From assembly GCA_946122785.1 (NCBI GenBank), contig CAMGYJ010000011.1, forward strand, positions 56,966,449 to 57,030,448: 64,000 bases of DNA. Direction: 5' to 3'. This document shows positions 22,917 through 36,005 of this stretch, in pieces; position 1 is the stretch's first letter, and each line of letters opens with the position of its first letter. The stretch is from Linum tenue. Lineage: Eukaryota > Streptophyta > Magnoliopsida > Malpighiales > Linaceae. The notes below the pieces were generated by a model. The model ran no database searches, was not told the DNA's origin, and saw only the letters and a program-made list of their open reading frames with translations. The translations under genes and the position numbers were made by a program.

Positions 22917-25740
22917 CTACAACCTAACATTCAACCTCCTCAACCACAAAGAATGAAGCACCATGTGAAGCAAGTCGTACGGCCTCGCCGGCCGGTTCAC
23001 CGCAAAATGCCTCCTCACCCCCTTCACCCTCCTAAACAACTCCAAGTACCTCTCCTCCGAAACACCTCCCAAAATCGCCTTGATCTCGCCGATCCTCTCC
23101 ACCGTCACCGTCACCGTGAACTCGCTCCAGTCCAGCACCTCGCCAAACGGCAGCGAGTAGTTCCTCGAGATCAGAACGGGGACGCAGCCCACGCTGATCG
23201 CCTCCACGATCCTCGGGCTCGCCACCTCGTGGCCGCTCGGGCACAGGCAGAACTTGGCTCGGGCCATCCTCGCCATGTAGATCGACCGGTCGGGGAGCCG
23301 CTCGATGACCTGGACGTCGCGGTCCTTGCCGTGCCAGCGCTCGAAGAGGAGGCGGCGGATGTGGCCGTGGATCCCGCCGGAGAAGAAGGCGAGGGTGGTC
23401 CGGTTCGACGGGTCGGAACCGCCCGGTTGGACCGGGCCGAGTCGGCCGTAGTCGAGGAAGACTTCGGGTAGGGAGGCGTCCCGGGCGGGCCGGAACCCTT
23501 CCGAGGTGTTGGCGTTGCAGAGGACCCGGATTAGTTTCGAGTAGAATTTCGGGTTGTCTTTGGAGACGTCTGGTGCCTGAAAACAATAATTTGTCACATG
23601 GAGTTTCTAATTTTAGTTTGTACCATCAAAGAATTTGTACGAAAACATAGAGATACAAACTGAATTTGTAACATAACGTGGAATATACAACTTTAGTTTG
23701 TACCGTAAATATTTTGTAATTAAGCGAAAACCGCTGCTACTATAAAACATTGTAAAATTCATCACGATAGTTAAAACTTGTATTGCAAGTAATCAATAGG
23801 TGTAAGGGGATATTAATAACTAATGACAGATTTAATCAATGCATATTCTTAATTAGGTCACATTATAATCAAAAGAGAGGAATTAACGTTTTACCCAATC
23901 ATGACACGACACCACGAAGTGGTCGGCGCCCTGAGACCGATTCCAGTACGGGTACTTCCCGGCGACGATTCCGACGTAGTCATCGACGATCCGGTGGAGC
24001 CGGCCGCGGTCGTAGTCCTTCTTGGTCAAGACGGGCTGGTAGATGAAGTGAATGATGGAAGCGACGCTGACGGGGATGTAGAACATATGGGCCTCTTCAG
24101 GGGTTTGGGCCCTAAATGGGCTTTTCCCGCTCTCCATCTCGTCGAGGAACTGGCCCTCGATGGAGTAGATGTTGGTCATCGGAGCCCGATGGACCAACGG
24201 CCTCTCGCCTTCTCTGTAGGTCCATATCTTGAACCTCTTCACCATCTCTATGTGGCTCCTAGAAACCCAAAATCGAAAAATCCCAACAAAGTAGAGTGAG
24301 TTGGTTAGGAAAATTTGTTATCTCGAAGTAACTAACTCGATCTCTATGTCTAGGGGGATGTGTGGTAACGGTTCGGTAAGATCCGATCCAAACTCATGAT
24401 GAGAATCGGAGTTCGGTAGAGAAAGGCCGTCTTTAAATTAAGGATCGGACCATTATTATATTCGTTCTGATTTGCTCCGATTCAGATGTCAATTCAACCA
24501 GTTATAAACTGTTGTACACCCCTATCCATGGTCATAATAAACCATGTCAAACCTAAAAATAGTGAGTTTTGAAGGGTTCTTAAGAAGAAGAAAAACTCTT
24601 TGTAGTCAAATGATGAAATCCATAATTCAATGCTATTATGATTACGCAGCACGAGTATTGGTAAGCTCTGATAGAGTAAATAGTTGAAATACCCACTAAA
24701 ATAACCTAGGGTCATTTGGATGCAGTATCTCGAATCAAAATGATGCATTATTTTGCTATGTGGCATTTTCATGTGGTATTTCAGTTTAGAATGTGGTAAT
24801 TGGTCTAATTGTCTTGTTTGGATAAAAAAAATTCAAATATTGTGGTCTTTCACCATTTAAAGAAGGGATGATGACCAAAAAAGAAGTTGAGAGATGAGTT
24901 ATTTGAAATAACTAGGGGGTGGGTCGGTATTCCAAAAAACTTCCAATGGGTTATTTCAATTGTCTCATCGACAAAAACACTACCTTCCATTCTGTTTTCT
25001 GAGTTATTTCCGCCGAAATACCTCATCAAAACATTGCAATATCCAAACAACTGTAAACATAACTTATGTTCCGAAGGAGAGACTACGTACTATTCGATCT
25101 TAAACTCGTATTATTTTCATGTCGGCTCAATGTTTTAACCACCACGGAGATACTACAATATTATATTTTCACAACACCATCTGGAAGATTCGTTTACTCG
25201 TGCAGAATTCAACGATAAAATCAAATCAATGATAAAAAAAATGACGATAATTCATCGTAAACCGATACTACAGTCACTTGATATGATGATTCATCAGTCC
25301 GTACAACCCAACCAGTACGATACGATTTCACTCAAAACCTATTTCGAAGAAAAAAAACATTAAGCCGAAGAAGAAAAGAAAAGAAAAAACTTGATATTAA
25401 CTTACTGTTGGAAAGCGGTAGGGTTTCTATACACTGGACCGGAGGGGACGAACTCTTCTTCCTTATACGACCTATAGCTCCGGCATCGAATCGCTTCCCT
25501 GATCGCTGCCCGAGCTCTAGCCAGCTCCTCTTCAATCTTCTCCAAGCCGCCACTAGCATTACGTCTGACGTCGATCTTCTCCGTCGTCAGCGGCGGCGGC
25601 GCTGCAGCTGGGACGGTGGCGGAGACGGAGAGTTTCCTGTCGAGGAAGGGCGAGACGGCGAACAGGGCGTAGAGGAGGAGGAGGAAGATTGGGATGAGGG
25701 TTAGGATTACGTGAGAGGGTTTTTGCTCCGCCGCCGCCAT
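22917..25740 (-). CDS. exostosin-like glycosyltransferase, family GT47
   Basis: Predicted type II Golgi membrane glycosyltransferase of the plant exostosin/GT47 family, which builds cell-wall polysaccharides; donor and acceptor are unknown here. Three exons (25740-25406, 24258-23895, 23576-22917) give 452 aa. Residues 11-29 form a single signal-anchor helix after a short cytosolic tail, followed by a stem with a coiled-coil-like EKIEEELARARAA. The exostosin domain starts around 112 (RFKIWTYREGERPLVH) and includes GADHFVVSCHDW at the end of exon 2, and AFFSGGIHGHIR, FCLCPSGHEVASPRIVEAI and GCVPVLIS in exon 3, the conserved nucleotide-sugar-binding region. Exon 3 is GC-rich. Its 1147-bp intron 1 carries two MITE-like insertions. 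It matches the group annotated as 'probable glycosyltransferase At3g07620/At5g03795-like'. Confidence 0.92.
24351..24524. mobile_element. degenerate hAT-like MITE in GT47 intron 1
   Basis: The 174-bp segment begins TAGGGGGATGTGTGG and ends TACACCCCTA, an imperfect inverted pair of the TAGGGGTG type. The flanks (TCTATGTC and TCCATGGT) match at five of eight positions, so the target duplication is weak. It is non-coding and lies within the intron. Confidence 0.45.
24709..25053. mobile_element. possible Tourist-like MITE in GT47 intron 1
   Basis: The left end reads GGGTCATTTGGATGCAGTAT, and the right end in reverse complement reads TACAGTTGTTTGGATATTGC; both carry the TTTGGAT core common in Tourist/Harbinger-like MITEs. 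No target duplication is clear, so this is tentative. Confidence 0.3.
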
Positions 25741-27299
25741 TATTGTTGGGCCGGGAGGAGGACTCTCTTGTGAATATGTTTTGACTGATTTACGGTGTAT
25801 AAGGTTATATATTAAGAGGGACAGTAGGAATTATCGGTGAAATACGTTGAGATTTTTTATTATCTTTTTTACATGGAAATTTCTCAATATTTGTTATGGG
25901 CGTGGAAAAAATTAAAAAATTTATTTAGACCGTATGGATAGGTATGTAACGCTACGTAAGATATGAATGATAAAAGATGAGAAATTCTTAAATTCTCACA
26001 CCTACAAAAAGATGACCGATCGAACTCTCAATATATATATATATATATATTTTGACAAATAGTGGTTAAATGTTGAGGTCCTTATAATTTCTCTTCTGGT
26101 TGCTACTTGGCAGATGTGTAGTCTACCGGACTTGACTCGAAACAAACGAGAGCCGCAAAACTAGCACGGTTAGAGTGAAGTTGTTATTCGTCTATGAGAG
26201 TCACGGAAGTTAGTTACTTGAGGGTATAGTAAAAGAAGAATTCTAGGTTAGATTTTATCTTTATACAATTTATTTGCACATCTAATGTGATAGATTGATA
26301 GTACAAATTTAAATTGTACCTATATTGGATAGGCTCTACTGTTATAGTTTATATTCTTTTGTAAAAAAAATTTATGGTATAACTTGAAGTTGTACCACAA
26401 ACAATATTATGATAATTGTGGTTAAATTATTAGAGAAATTGAGATTTTCAATAATTTACAACTTTATTATAGCTAAATTATGATGTAATCATAGAAAAAT
26501 CCTTAGTAATTTGACTAGGATTACATGTAATTTAGTCAAGAACGGGTCGAGAATGGGTCGGATCAGAGCAGGTCGGGTTGATGAGAGTACACATGTCCAC
26601 CCCGCCCCACCTACAGGACCAGTCGGACCCACCTAAAACAGGCCGACACAAATCGGATAAAACGAGACAGGTCGAATTGATACAGGACCAGTCGGACCCA
26701 CCTAAAATAGACCGACACAAATCGGATCAAACGAGACAGGTCGAATTGATGCAAGGCTAGGTTGAACCCTCGTCCGAAAATCACGCCAGAAAAATAGCAA
26801 AATTCGTAACCAGCGAAAACAAAAACAAGAGAAATCATGACAGCTTATGTCATGGCCAGGCATTAAGTCGGACTCGGAGGTGCCCAAGTTTTACGTACAC
26901 GAAAGTTAAAGGCAAGGAATTGGTTGGGACGCCAACTACAAATCTTGATGATGGAATTTAAAGATGGTGATGGGAATTGGGAAAGGAAGAAGAAACTGTT
27001 TATTGGAGAAGCCATGCCAGAAGTTTCGTTCCCCTACTGAGTTCTAGGAATTTGCATGTATATATATCAGAAGATGAGATATCAAACAGGTCCTCTGGTT
27101 TTTCCTTCCCTGAGGAAAACATCCCATTAAGGATTCGAGTGACAAAGAGGACTGATTTTGGACTTGAGAAAAGGAAATGAACAAATGGGGATGCAGGATT
27201 GGGGGGGAGATTGAAATGAAAAGAGGTCATATTTCTGAGGTCTTAGAAGGCAGCTCAAAGAGTCACAGGCTTTCTGAGTTTCGTTTTTGTTGCAGAGTT
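25741..27299. other. intergenic: GT47 upstream region and SPS 3' flank
   Basis: Contains an (AT)n microsatellite at 26031-26050, a relic of the hAT family represented at 61622-62065 (26400-26752), and the 3' flank of the minus-strand SPS gene (about 26900-27299). No separate gene is supported. Confidence 0.5.
26400..26752. mobile_element. truncated relative of the 61.6-kb hAT MITE, with internal tandem repeat
   Basis: 26427-26600 aligns by eye with 61833-62000: shared blocks include GAGAAATTGA, ATTTACAACTTT, GATTACATGTAA, GAACGGGTCGAGAATGGG and CAGAGCAGGTCGGGT. The GC-rich left end of the full element is missing, and no target duplication is visible. Within it, a 69-bp unit is present twice (26612-26680 and 26681-26749; AGTCGGACCCACCTAAAA in each). 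Confidence 0.6.
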
Positions 27300-30200
27300 C
27301 TATGCTTTGATGCATCCCAACTTCTGCAACGAATCCCGGATGTCGGAGCTGCTCGATTCTTCGGCTGTATAAGAGACGTTCGGACTGTCGGTTGCTATGA
27401 CATCGGAGAGAGGGTAACTTCTGTTCAAATGGAGTTGACTGTTTGCAGAACTGCAGACTCCCTTCAGAACCACCGTCTTGTGAACTCCACCCAGCAACCC
27501 TTCGTAATCAGTGTCGCCGCTTTCTCCAGTGAACACCACCATATTTGTTAACTCGACTCCCCAACGTACATATAGATACCTGGAAAAAAGAAAACAGTGC
27601 GGTTCTCTCATGAGTAAACCACGAATGTATCATACTGTTGGGGAAGGAAACTTGAACACAGGTTTCTCTTCTCTAACTATACTGTATATTGATCTACTCA
27701 GGACTGATATTCGAGGGTAGGAAAGAAAAACCGTACCTGAGGGCTTGAGATCGAGAAGCCAACACAGGAATTACATTTATCCTGCTTCCGTTTTGGCAGT
27801 AGACCACATGGCACCGAAGCGCCTGAATTCTCAGTGCCTTACGAAGTTCCTTGACCGGTGGAACCTGCACAGGAACAAAGGAAATCTGTAGAGTGGCAAA
27901 GGTGGCAAGTTAGTAATACGAGACGAGTGGACAGAAGATTTTACCAATCCTGGCTTTTGGCTCTGCAATTTAAAGGCATAGCAATAGTTGGTCGAAAGTT
28001 GTTCAGAAGGAATGACAATATGCTCCTCACTACCAGTCTTCTTATCCACAACAGAAGATGCCCAGCGTACTAAAGTCTTCCTGAGCCCTTCTCCACCCCA
28101 ACGGTACTCAATATGAGAATGGTAATAGAAGTCAACCACAAATGGACCATCTTCTGCACCGGGGGCCGAGTAATAGAGTTCACTACCACTGTTGCAGATA
28201 AAAGCATCAAAGTCACTCGGGTTAAACCCTCCAGAAGCAAGAAACGACTCTATCTCGGTTATTGTCAATGACGTCGACAGTATGAACCCGATTAAGCCTT
28301 GGGTGGTTTCCTTTTCCAGAGAGGCAAATATCTTCCTAATGGCTTCAACCAGAGAATTGATGTCATCACAATCCAACGCAATGACAAAGATATGCTTCCT
28401 CCTCCTCAGTGCAGGAAAAACCGAGCCCTGGGATTGTTCACCTCTGTCGGATTTACGAGATTCCTTCGAGACGCCCCTCGACCAAGCCATCACCGCATGC
28501 TCGAGTTTGCTCTTGTTACCATCGCCAAGGTTTCCTTCAGAGTCGAGATAACTGTCATTTCCTGAAGCCCCTTTATCTCCATCCATTGAGAACTTCAAGT
28601 TCAAGGAAATGTCATGTATGTCCCTCAATGAATCGCCAGGTGAATCTAGGTCTGATGTGTCACCTCCATCGTCGGTTTGCTGCCACTGTGGGTGCCTTGG
28701 CTTGCAAGCAGCTATCCGTGACAAGTAGGTTTTACAATGCTCTGGCCATGAAAAGAGGTGTATGTTTTTCAAACCATTTTGCCGGCATTTTGCCCAAAGC
28801 TGCTTGTCAGCTACTAGCTTCAGAAGCGCATTTGCAATTGATTGTTGATCATGTGGGTCAATAAGAAGTCCATTGTCTAGTACCTAAGGAAAAATACACA
28901 AAATATGTACTCAGATATTATGTAACAAAACATAAACTCTACTATATGATAATGCTTGGAAATACGGGTACATGAAAAAAACGAAGTTATATTGTGAACC
29001 GCCATACCCTATGAATGTCCACAGGGCCACCATTTTTTGTAGCAACCATCGGCAAGCCATATGCTGCGGCCTGTCACCCGCCAAAAGAAAAAAAAATGAG
29101 TTTAAATTGGCTTTGATCCATGGGGTCGCCTAAGTTTACATTTCCTAAGAGTTTAGAACGGGCACCTCGATCAGAGTTAGCCCAAATGGCTCAATGAAAG
29201 CTGGATTGATGAAGACGCCCTGCACATATATTCAAATCTGAATGAGTAATCAGGTATACGTACCATCTTCAGAACATAAGGTAGAGCCCATAGGATCTGA
29301 TGATAAGCTTAGTGATGAAATATCAAAACTTCATTCACAAATTTACACTCCATTCACAGACTTAGGAGATGGTCAATCAATCCAACTCACTAAAAAATAA
29401 TTAGTCTGACAGCTCAGCAAAGAAAATTTTCTTTCCAATTTTCACTAATCATGAATCTGACTATTCAATCACTTGAGTTTAACATGTGGTATACATGAGA
29501 TAACATACCTTAGTTTTTGCAGCTAGGCGATATATATCTGGAACATCAGCTTGTTTGTGATGCTTAGGATATGCCACTTGCCCATATAAATCATATTTGT
29601 CAATGAGCTTAAGCACTGAAAGGAGTACGGAGGCATTTGTACTTGGCATTTCATCGATTTCATCTCTATTCCCCATGATTAGAGTCTAAAGTTCATATAA
29701 GAGAAGAGGCGGAGGTGAAGAGAATACACGGTAAGGCACTTGAAAGTGAATGACGCCAGATAAGAATAAATCTCCTCTAATTGTACGAAACGTCATACCA
29801 GATTAGCAAGCTCCCTCAGGGGGCGGCATTCTCCAAATGCCTTGACCAAAGTTGTGATATTCTTCTTGGGGTCTGCCCGAGCAAGTGCAAGGATCATTGG
29901 CTTGCGAGGATTGGTGAAAAAGCGCATTATCTGCCCAAGGTAGAGAACATGAATCAGTTCCGGAACAGCTTGTCGGAAAGGAAAACAATGGCTTCCCCAT
30001 CAAGAGGACCAGGTAGAACAAGAAAGAACCTCAGGCCATATTGGTGGTTCAGGAGAAGTAGGATGGTCATCATTTCCTTCGGCTTCGCCCTCAATATCAC
30101 CATCGTGAGGGACAATGTGGTGGAACTCCATTCCAGGAGGGATTACCTGCACAGAAATGAAGATTGTTCACTAGCTCAAACTTAAGGCGTGACACGACAG

Positions 30201-32946
30201 AACAGGAACACTGCACATCTCAAGTATCAACTACCATCCAACATTGGGGTAGTTGAAGTTATGAAACTAAGCTTTTTAACAATCTCATCTAATTGCCAGA
30301 ATCATTCGATCCACATGCTTCAGCTTGTTACGGAAACCAAAGAAGTAAGATACTTCTCCAAGTTCAAACCAATTCTAGTGCGGGAAAGTAATATCACAGG
30401 CAACTGAAGATTGAATAACCAGACAGCTCATAACCATGACAAGGAATTAGAATGACATAAGCATTACTGGAGTAACAACTTCATCCACCGACAGTCCGAC
30501 AGTCGGTCCAAATTCATAGGTTACTCAGCCGACCCATAAGAAATAAGATTCTACCTTACAGCGCAGTGACAAACTTAGCAGAGTTCCGTAAAATACACTG
30601 TATATCAAATGCCTAACCCAGATAAACAAAGACAATAATCAGTTTCTGGCTAACAATTAAATAAGAGTAGTATGCCCTTTTCTCCTAGGACAGCATCCTC
30701 AACCAAGCAACTTTCAATACTTATTTATATAAGAACTTTCGTATTCAAAAGCAAGTTTCAATACTTACAGCCATCCGAGGCATAAACCTTCCATAACAGC
30801 TGACATTGCGCCTGATTCTTGCGCGCAGTTTACGCTCCAAAACCGGATCAAAACCATCATACAACCTCCACTGTTGCTCTATCTCTTGTCTAGTGCTTGT
30901 TATGACAATCTCAGATGCATCAAGCGCAAGTTCCTCGGCCTCAATCCTACGCATTATTTTGTATGTGGAGTTTATTTCTTCTCTCGAAAGTCGACCTTGT
31001 TTCAGTAGTTGGTCCAACTTATCCCGCCCAAGTGAGTGGCCAGTAAAAAGCATTGGCACATTTAGAGCACCGGATAAAAGAGCTGCAGAGTCACCAGCAT
31101 CAGCATAGTGGCCATGGATGGCAACTGGCCAAACAGGTTTCCCCCCACCAACTTGTTCACCTAGGACTTTGGACATCTGGATTACATGGTTCAGCGCACC
31201 ATCAACAAATTCCGGGATGTGAGGCCACAACAGTTCTTTCTCAATATACTTGTCCTTTGGTCCAAACGGTATCCGGACTATATAGGCACCACTGCTCTCC
31301 CCCATCTCATCTTCATCATCTTCCAAGTTTGTAAGAGTCAACATCTCAGTCGGTTCACCGTAACTCCAATCTACATCTGGAGCTGACACTTGTCTTGTTA
31401 ACAAATCTACTCGATACACTCCTGGCATGGAACCCAAAGCTCTTGCAAGTTCCACAACATACTTAACCTATGACAGACGAAGTAGGAAACTTCAAAAACT
31501 CTTGCATAGAAATTGATAAAAGTAATGAGACCTGGAGACAGCAAGCATAAATACCTGACCACCAGTATCTGAATCACGTCCAAGCTCCATACTTTCTCCT
31601 CGTATTAGTCCATGGAGGCTGCATGCATTCTACTCGTTACAAACAGCAAATGGTTATATGAAAAGCAAGTCCTAAAGTGCAGCTTCACATCACAAAGGAA
31701 ATGCTCAAGAGACTTCCATACGATTTGAATTCAGTAACAATTCCCAGCAGCACAAGAAACATAGAATAGAAGAATAAAGAATCAGACTATTCATTGGGAT
31801 ATACTAAGTTCTATCACGTATACTGATCAAATTGATATACATTATAATAATTAAACACCAAAAGCCTAAAGTTGAGTTCATGCCTTATCAGTACAATGTA
31901 CAGCTTTTTCCCTTTCTGCTGGCTGGCCCATGCTTCCATAGCATCAGCAGAGTTAATCCTGGGCAGTCTTCCCCTGTTACTGTCACCATGGGTTGATAGA
32001 TCACTAGGGGCATCTCCCTTTTCACCCTCTGACAAGTCTTCTGACATATCAGCAGTTGCTTCCCTGCGGCCCCTTTCACGTTCAATATGTCGCTTAGCAT
32101 TTGTCTGAGCTAGCTCTCCCTCAAGCTACAAAATTCCAGTTTGTCGATCAGCTCTATATTTATCATTTCATCAGTTTGTCGATCAACTCTATATTCCGCT
32201 TTAGTAAACCACATACATGCATAGAAGCATGCTAGAGTTGCATACTACTGTTCACAATCAAAAGATGGCGAGAACCCATTTGACACTTTATCAACTTAAA
32301 AGTTCCAGTAAATCCAGCAAGTCAACAACAAATCACATTGAAATCCAGAAATGCAATACATGTTCGACTCCAATCAATTCATCTATCCCAAAATGAAGGA
32401 AAAAACAGATCATCACCCTGAATCAGAACAGCAGTCAAACATTCAGCCAAACGGACATCACAATTCCACATAAACACCGTATCAAACACAGAAATCAAAT
32501 GCCAAGAAAGCTGAGATAAAACCAAGAACAAACCTGCTTCTTCTGACGAGCCAAGTTCCAAATCCTCCAGCACATATTCTCCAATCTCGTGTTCCTTTCC
32601 TGTGGACTCCTCGTCGCTTGAGCCTTTCAATCCACACGATATCACCCCAATATCACGAAATCAACAAAGCGAAAGGAACCCCGATTCAAGAACGCCAAAT
32701 ATCTAATCTCCAAATCGGGAAAACCAAACAAGCAGAGTAACCATCATCACTGCTTTTACTCACCTTGACCCAAGAGCGATGAAGATCGGTCTCATCGAAC
32801 CCAGTGATGACTTCCTCGACGAAATAGCGAGTTGGACTGAACCTGCCTCGCTCCCTCAACAGCAGAGACGATTTGGCGTCGTCTAGTCCAGGACCCACGT
32901 CGAGAATTGCTTCCAGGTAACTGTTTATCCAGTCGTTCCCCGCCAT
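27300..32946 (-). CDS. SPS: sucrose-phosphate synthase, A family
   Basis: Cytosolic enzyme making sucrose 6-phosphate from UDP-glucose and fructose 6-phosphate. Thirteen exons: 32946-32764, 32623-32534, 32125-31884, 31618-31555, 31467-30769, 30146-30030, 29930-29799, 29685-29509, 29219-29166, 29070-29008, 28883-27945, 27864-27737 and 27579-27300, giving 1055 aa, in the family range. The N-terminus [18 protein letters not shown] marks the A family. The GT4 catalytic region runs from SLHGLIRGE (about 171) through [15 protein letters not shown] and [11 protein letters not shown] to [16 protein letters not shown]. The C-terminal SPP-like domain starts with [15 protein letters not shown] (147-152) lies where spinach has its light-regulated Ser158 site; here Asn stands at the first position of the usual Ser pair. 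Intron 3 uses a GC donor. A CT-rich leader lies just upstream. Confidence 0.95.
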
Positions 32947-35900
32947 TGTTGCAGACCCCTAGATTCCCCCAGAATTCACCACAGTCCCCTAATTTCCAGT
33001 TTCTTCGTCAGGGTGTTGGAGAAAGTGGACTGTGGTTAAATATCATTGAATGAGAGAATGGAGAGAGAGAGACAGAGAGAGAGGAAAGGAGTAGAAGAGA
33101 GTGGAAATCGGAATGAAAACAGAGAGCGGCTTTTTTATACTTGCCATAGCTGCCTTGAAAGTTGAAAACTCTTTTTTTCTTGTGCAATTTTTCGCTTTTA
33201 TTTCTTTATTTGTTTTTTCTCCTGTTTTTCTTCCCCTTATCTTTCTATTTTCCAACATCTATTTCGAACCATATATTTTTTCCCTTACATATACAGAATG
33301 TAATTAATTTTATTTCCTTTCAGATTGTTATACAAAGATAGTTGTAAGTGTACAATAAAGGAAAGGGAAAAAAAAAGCTTTAGCAAAGAGTTCGAACATT
33401 CGATCATTAGGTTGCATCACTGAGACCGGCGGATTATGAATTCATAGTTCATTAAACAATGTTACATATTTAAATAAGTCGTGACAACCATAGAGGAATA
33501 TTGGTCAACGTGTCATGTATAGGAGAAGTTCAAGTGAATTTGATTCGAGAAAGTTGTATGTATTGTAATGATAATTTTATTTTTTGGGAAAACATTATGC
33601 AAGGAATTATTAACTTGCCTCATAAACCATAATTTTTTTAAATGATTGAAATTATGGGTCTATTGTGATGGTTGTGAAATTAAAAAAATAATTCCAAATG
33701 TATTTAATTTTTTTTAAATAAATACAAGGGAGAAGAGAGGATGCAAGGGTGTCTTGATGAAATTTTTGTGAAAGGGTTGATTAGAGTCAAGTCTAACGCT
33801 ATTAAATTCGTATAATATTTTGGATTTAGAAATTTTATTAAAAGTAAAATTAGCTCTGCATTATATAAATTTCAACTGAAACATTCGTTTTTTTTTAATG
33901 CAAAATAACATCTAGGTATTAATTTAAACAATAAAATAATAATAAACTTTTAGAGAATATTCTTCTAGTAGTAGTCATGTCGCACAATAATATATATGGT
34001 TCCAAAACAAGTAGTTATTAGGGATATATTTAAACGTCACTTGAATTTTGGACCCATGACAAAACTTATCTTAAGTACCATTTTAGATAGATAAATATAT
34101 AAATATGTGGCCCGAATTTCATTTAACAAAAAAAAAATGCAAAGGATAAAATTACTATTTCCCCTTTTAGTGTCACATCTTTGATTTCAGTTTTGAGAAG
34201 AAGACTTCACACAAACTTGAGTGTAAAATTAGACGCTACTCATTAGTACTATATTCTTCACTTTGCATCAAGTCTTCGCATAAATTTGTTATTAGATACC
34301 TTTTCAAAAGGTCTAATTTTCATGTAATACTTGAATTGTTCTCTCGAGTTAAAAATCACTGACTTTATGGGAAATCCCTCTCCTGGTTATATTGATTTGA
34401 CAGATTTTTTTTTATCGACCCATGGAATTCTCATATGTAAATTTACGTTTGATCTTTCATATAGATGCATATCTCAAATCTCGAGATCACAGAACGAGAG
34501 TTCACACAACTAAAGTCTGTTGCACCATCACCAAACTTGAAAATCATATTTCGATACTACTTGTTGAAATCAGACGCTCCAATGTGGGATAATTGTCCGC
34601 TTTTAGACAAACCAAACGTATTTTGTATTTGACACCTTTATATAAGGCACTGTACTAACGCCTCGTATAATTCCGATTCTTCAAATATAGATCAAGACAT
34701 GATACAAAAATTTTGCCTAACACTTGAAGAAATGTACAAACAACGTTCAAATCAAGACCCCGCTAGCATCATCAATCATATGCTCTCAATGCTATCTAAG
34801 GATTCCAAGTTCAACTAGACAAGCAAAAGAGTGAAAATTCTTCACGTCTCCATTTCCTTCACAAAAGAGTTGAGTTGAAAACTCTGCTTCAACACATAAT
34901 TAATTACGACAAATCATCATGATTAACCTAACAAAAATTACAAATCAGAAATTGCCATAAAACACCCAGGAGGAGGATTTTCCCAGAAAGATCATGTCAC
35001 GTCTCAGGTGTAATCTCTTTTTCCCTTTACAAAAGGAGAAGGAAACAAAAGGGGGAATATTTAACAGTTAAAACAGCAATCAGCAGTACACGTGGTGCTC
35101 TCCAGTGGGTTTCCTTTTGGAGTTAATTAAATAATGGAAAAAAAAAACGAATAATTGGGGTACATAACAATACAATATTATCAACAACAACAAAAAAAAT
35201 TACATTACAATTCAATATGTGACAACTCACACATAATTTGTCTAGACATTCGACATGAACCAACCTTTCACCATTATTATTGTGTACTAGAAAGGGTCCA
35301 AGCTGCTAACCTGATCATACATTTGGACCAATCATCAACCAAATTAGAACCAAAAAATGAAAAAAAAATATTGATTATTAAACTCCTAAGAATCATAGAA
35401 CCACAAGAAAAGTAGACAATATGATAAAAATTTGATGATGGTTAGTTGAAAAAAAGAAAACCAACCATGGAAGCTAGTCCCAATCAAGGTGGCATGTACC
35501 CACCACCATGTCTTCATGCAATTGAACGACTTGACTGTTGGATTAAGGTTAGCTGTGATGTGCTGCTGATCAGGGGTGTCGGCTTATTTTCATTTTTCGG
35601 TTTGAATCGAAACCGAGATGGTTTTATAGGTTTATTGGTGTCCCTTAACGGGTAAAGACCGATAAACTGTTAAATTTTCTGGTTAAAATCGAAAATAATT
35701 AATAAGATGATAAAAACGGATAAGCCTTAACGCAATCAAAAGTTCGATTTTGATTTTTTCGGCTAAATCTGACAGAAACCAATAAGCTTTTAATGGTTTC
35801 GATTTTGGATTGGACAATTGGTTACATCAGATTTCGGTTTATAATGGTTTATGGTTCGGTGAAGGCACACGAACCCTAAACACAGCCGGTACGATCACAA

Positions 35901-36005
35901 ATAGGATATATGATATATCGTTGGACAAAAAAGCCAAATTCTTTGTTCAAGCATATAGTCATTCAATACTCCTCTAGTAGAAGGACCTAATCACTTAATT
36001 ACTAC
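32947..36005. other. long AT-rich intergenic region upstream of SPS
   Basis: 33000-33180 is the SPS leader/promoter side, with GA/CT repeats. 34559-34720 begins TGTTGAAATCAGACGC and includes CCAATGTGGGATAATTG, a motif often seen at the start of copia/TRIM LTRs, but a partner LTR was not found. A foldback-like region rich in CGGTTT/AAACCG words lies at about 35570-35880 and may be a degenerate hAT-like MITE (starts CAGGGGTGTCGG, no clear right end). No gene is supported. Confidence 0.4.
33053..33092 (-). promoter_or_regulatory. CT-repeat tract in SPS leader
   Basis: GAGAGA on the plus strand, so CTCTCT reading in the SPS direction, about 105-145 bp upstream of the SPS ATG. CT-rich tracts are common in plant core promoters and 5' UTRs. 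The placement, not any known site, is the reason for noting it. Confidence 0.45.

Noticed and set aside
24301..25150. An extra exon of the GT47 gene
   Set aside because: The exon 1-2 junction already restores the codon (CA/G) and the conserved spacing; the interval has MITE-like repeats and no conserved frame.
29799..29930. Possible frameshift in SPS exon 7 at the LARAD motif
   Set aside because: On re-reading, the exon is 132 bp and encodes an unbroken [11 protein letters not shown] stretch; there is no indel.
34559..34720. LTR start resembling copia/TRIM elements
   Set aside because: A suggestive first 40 bp but no defined end or duplication; mentioned only in the intergenic note.
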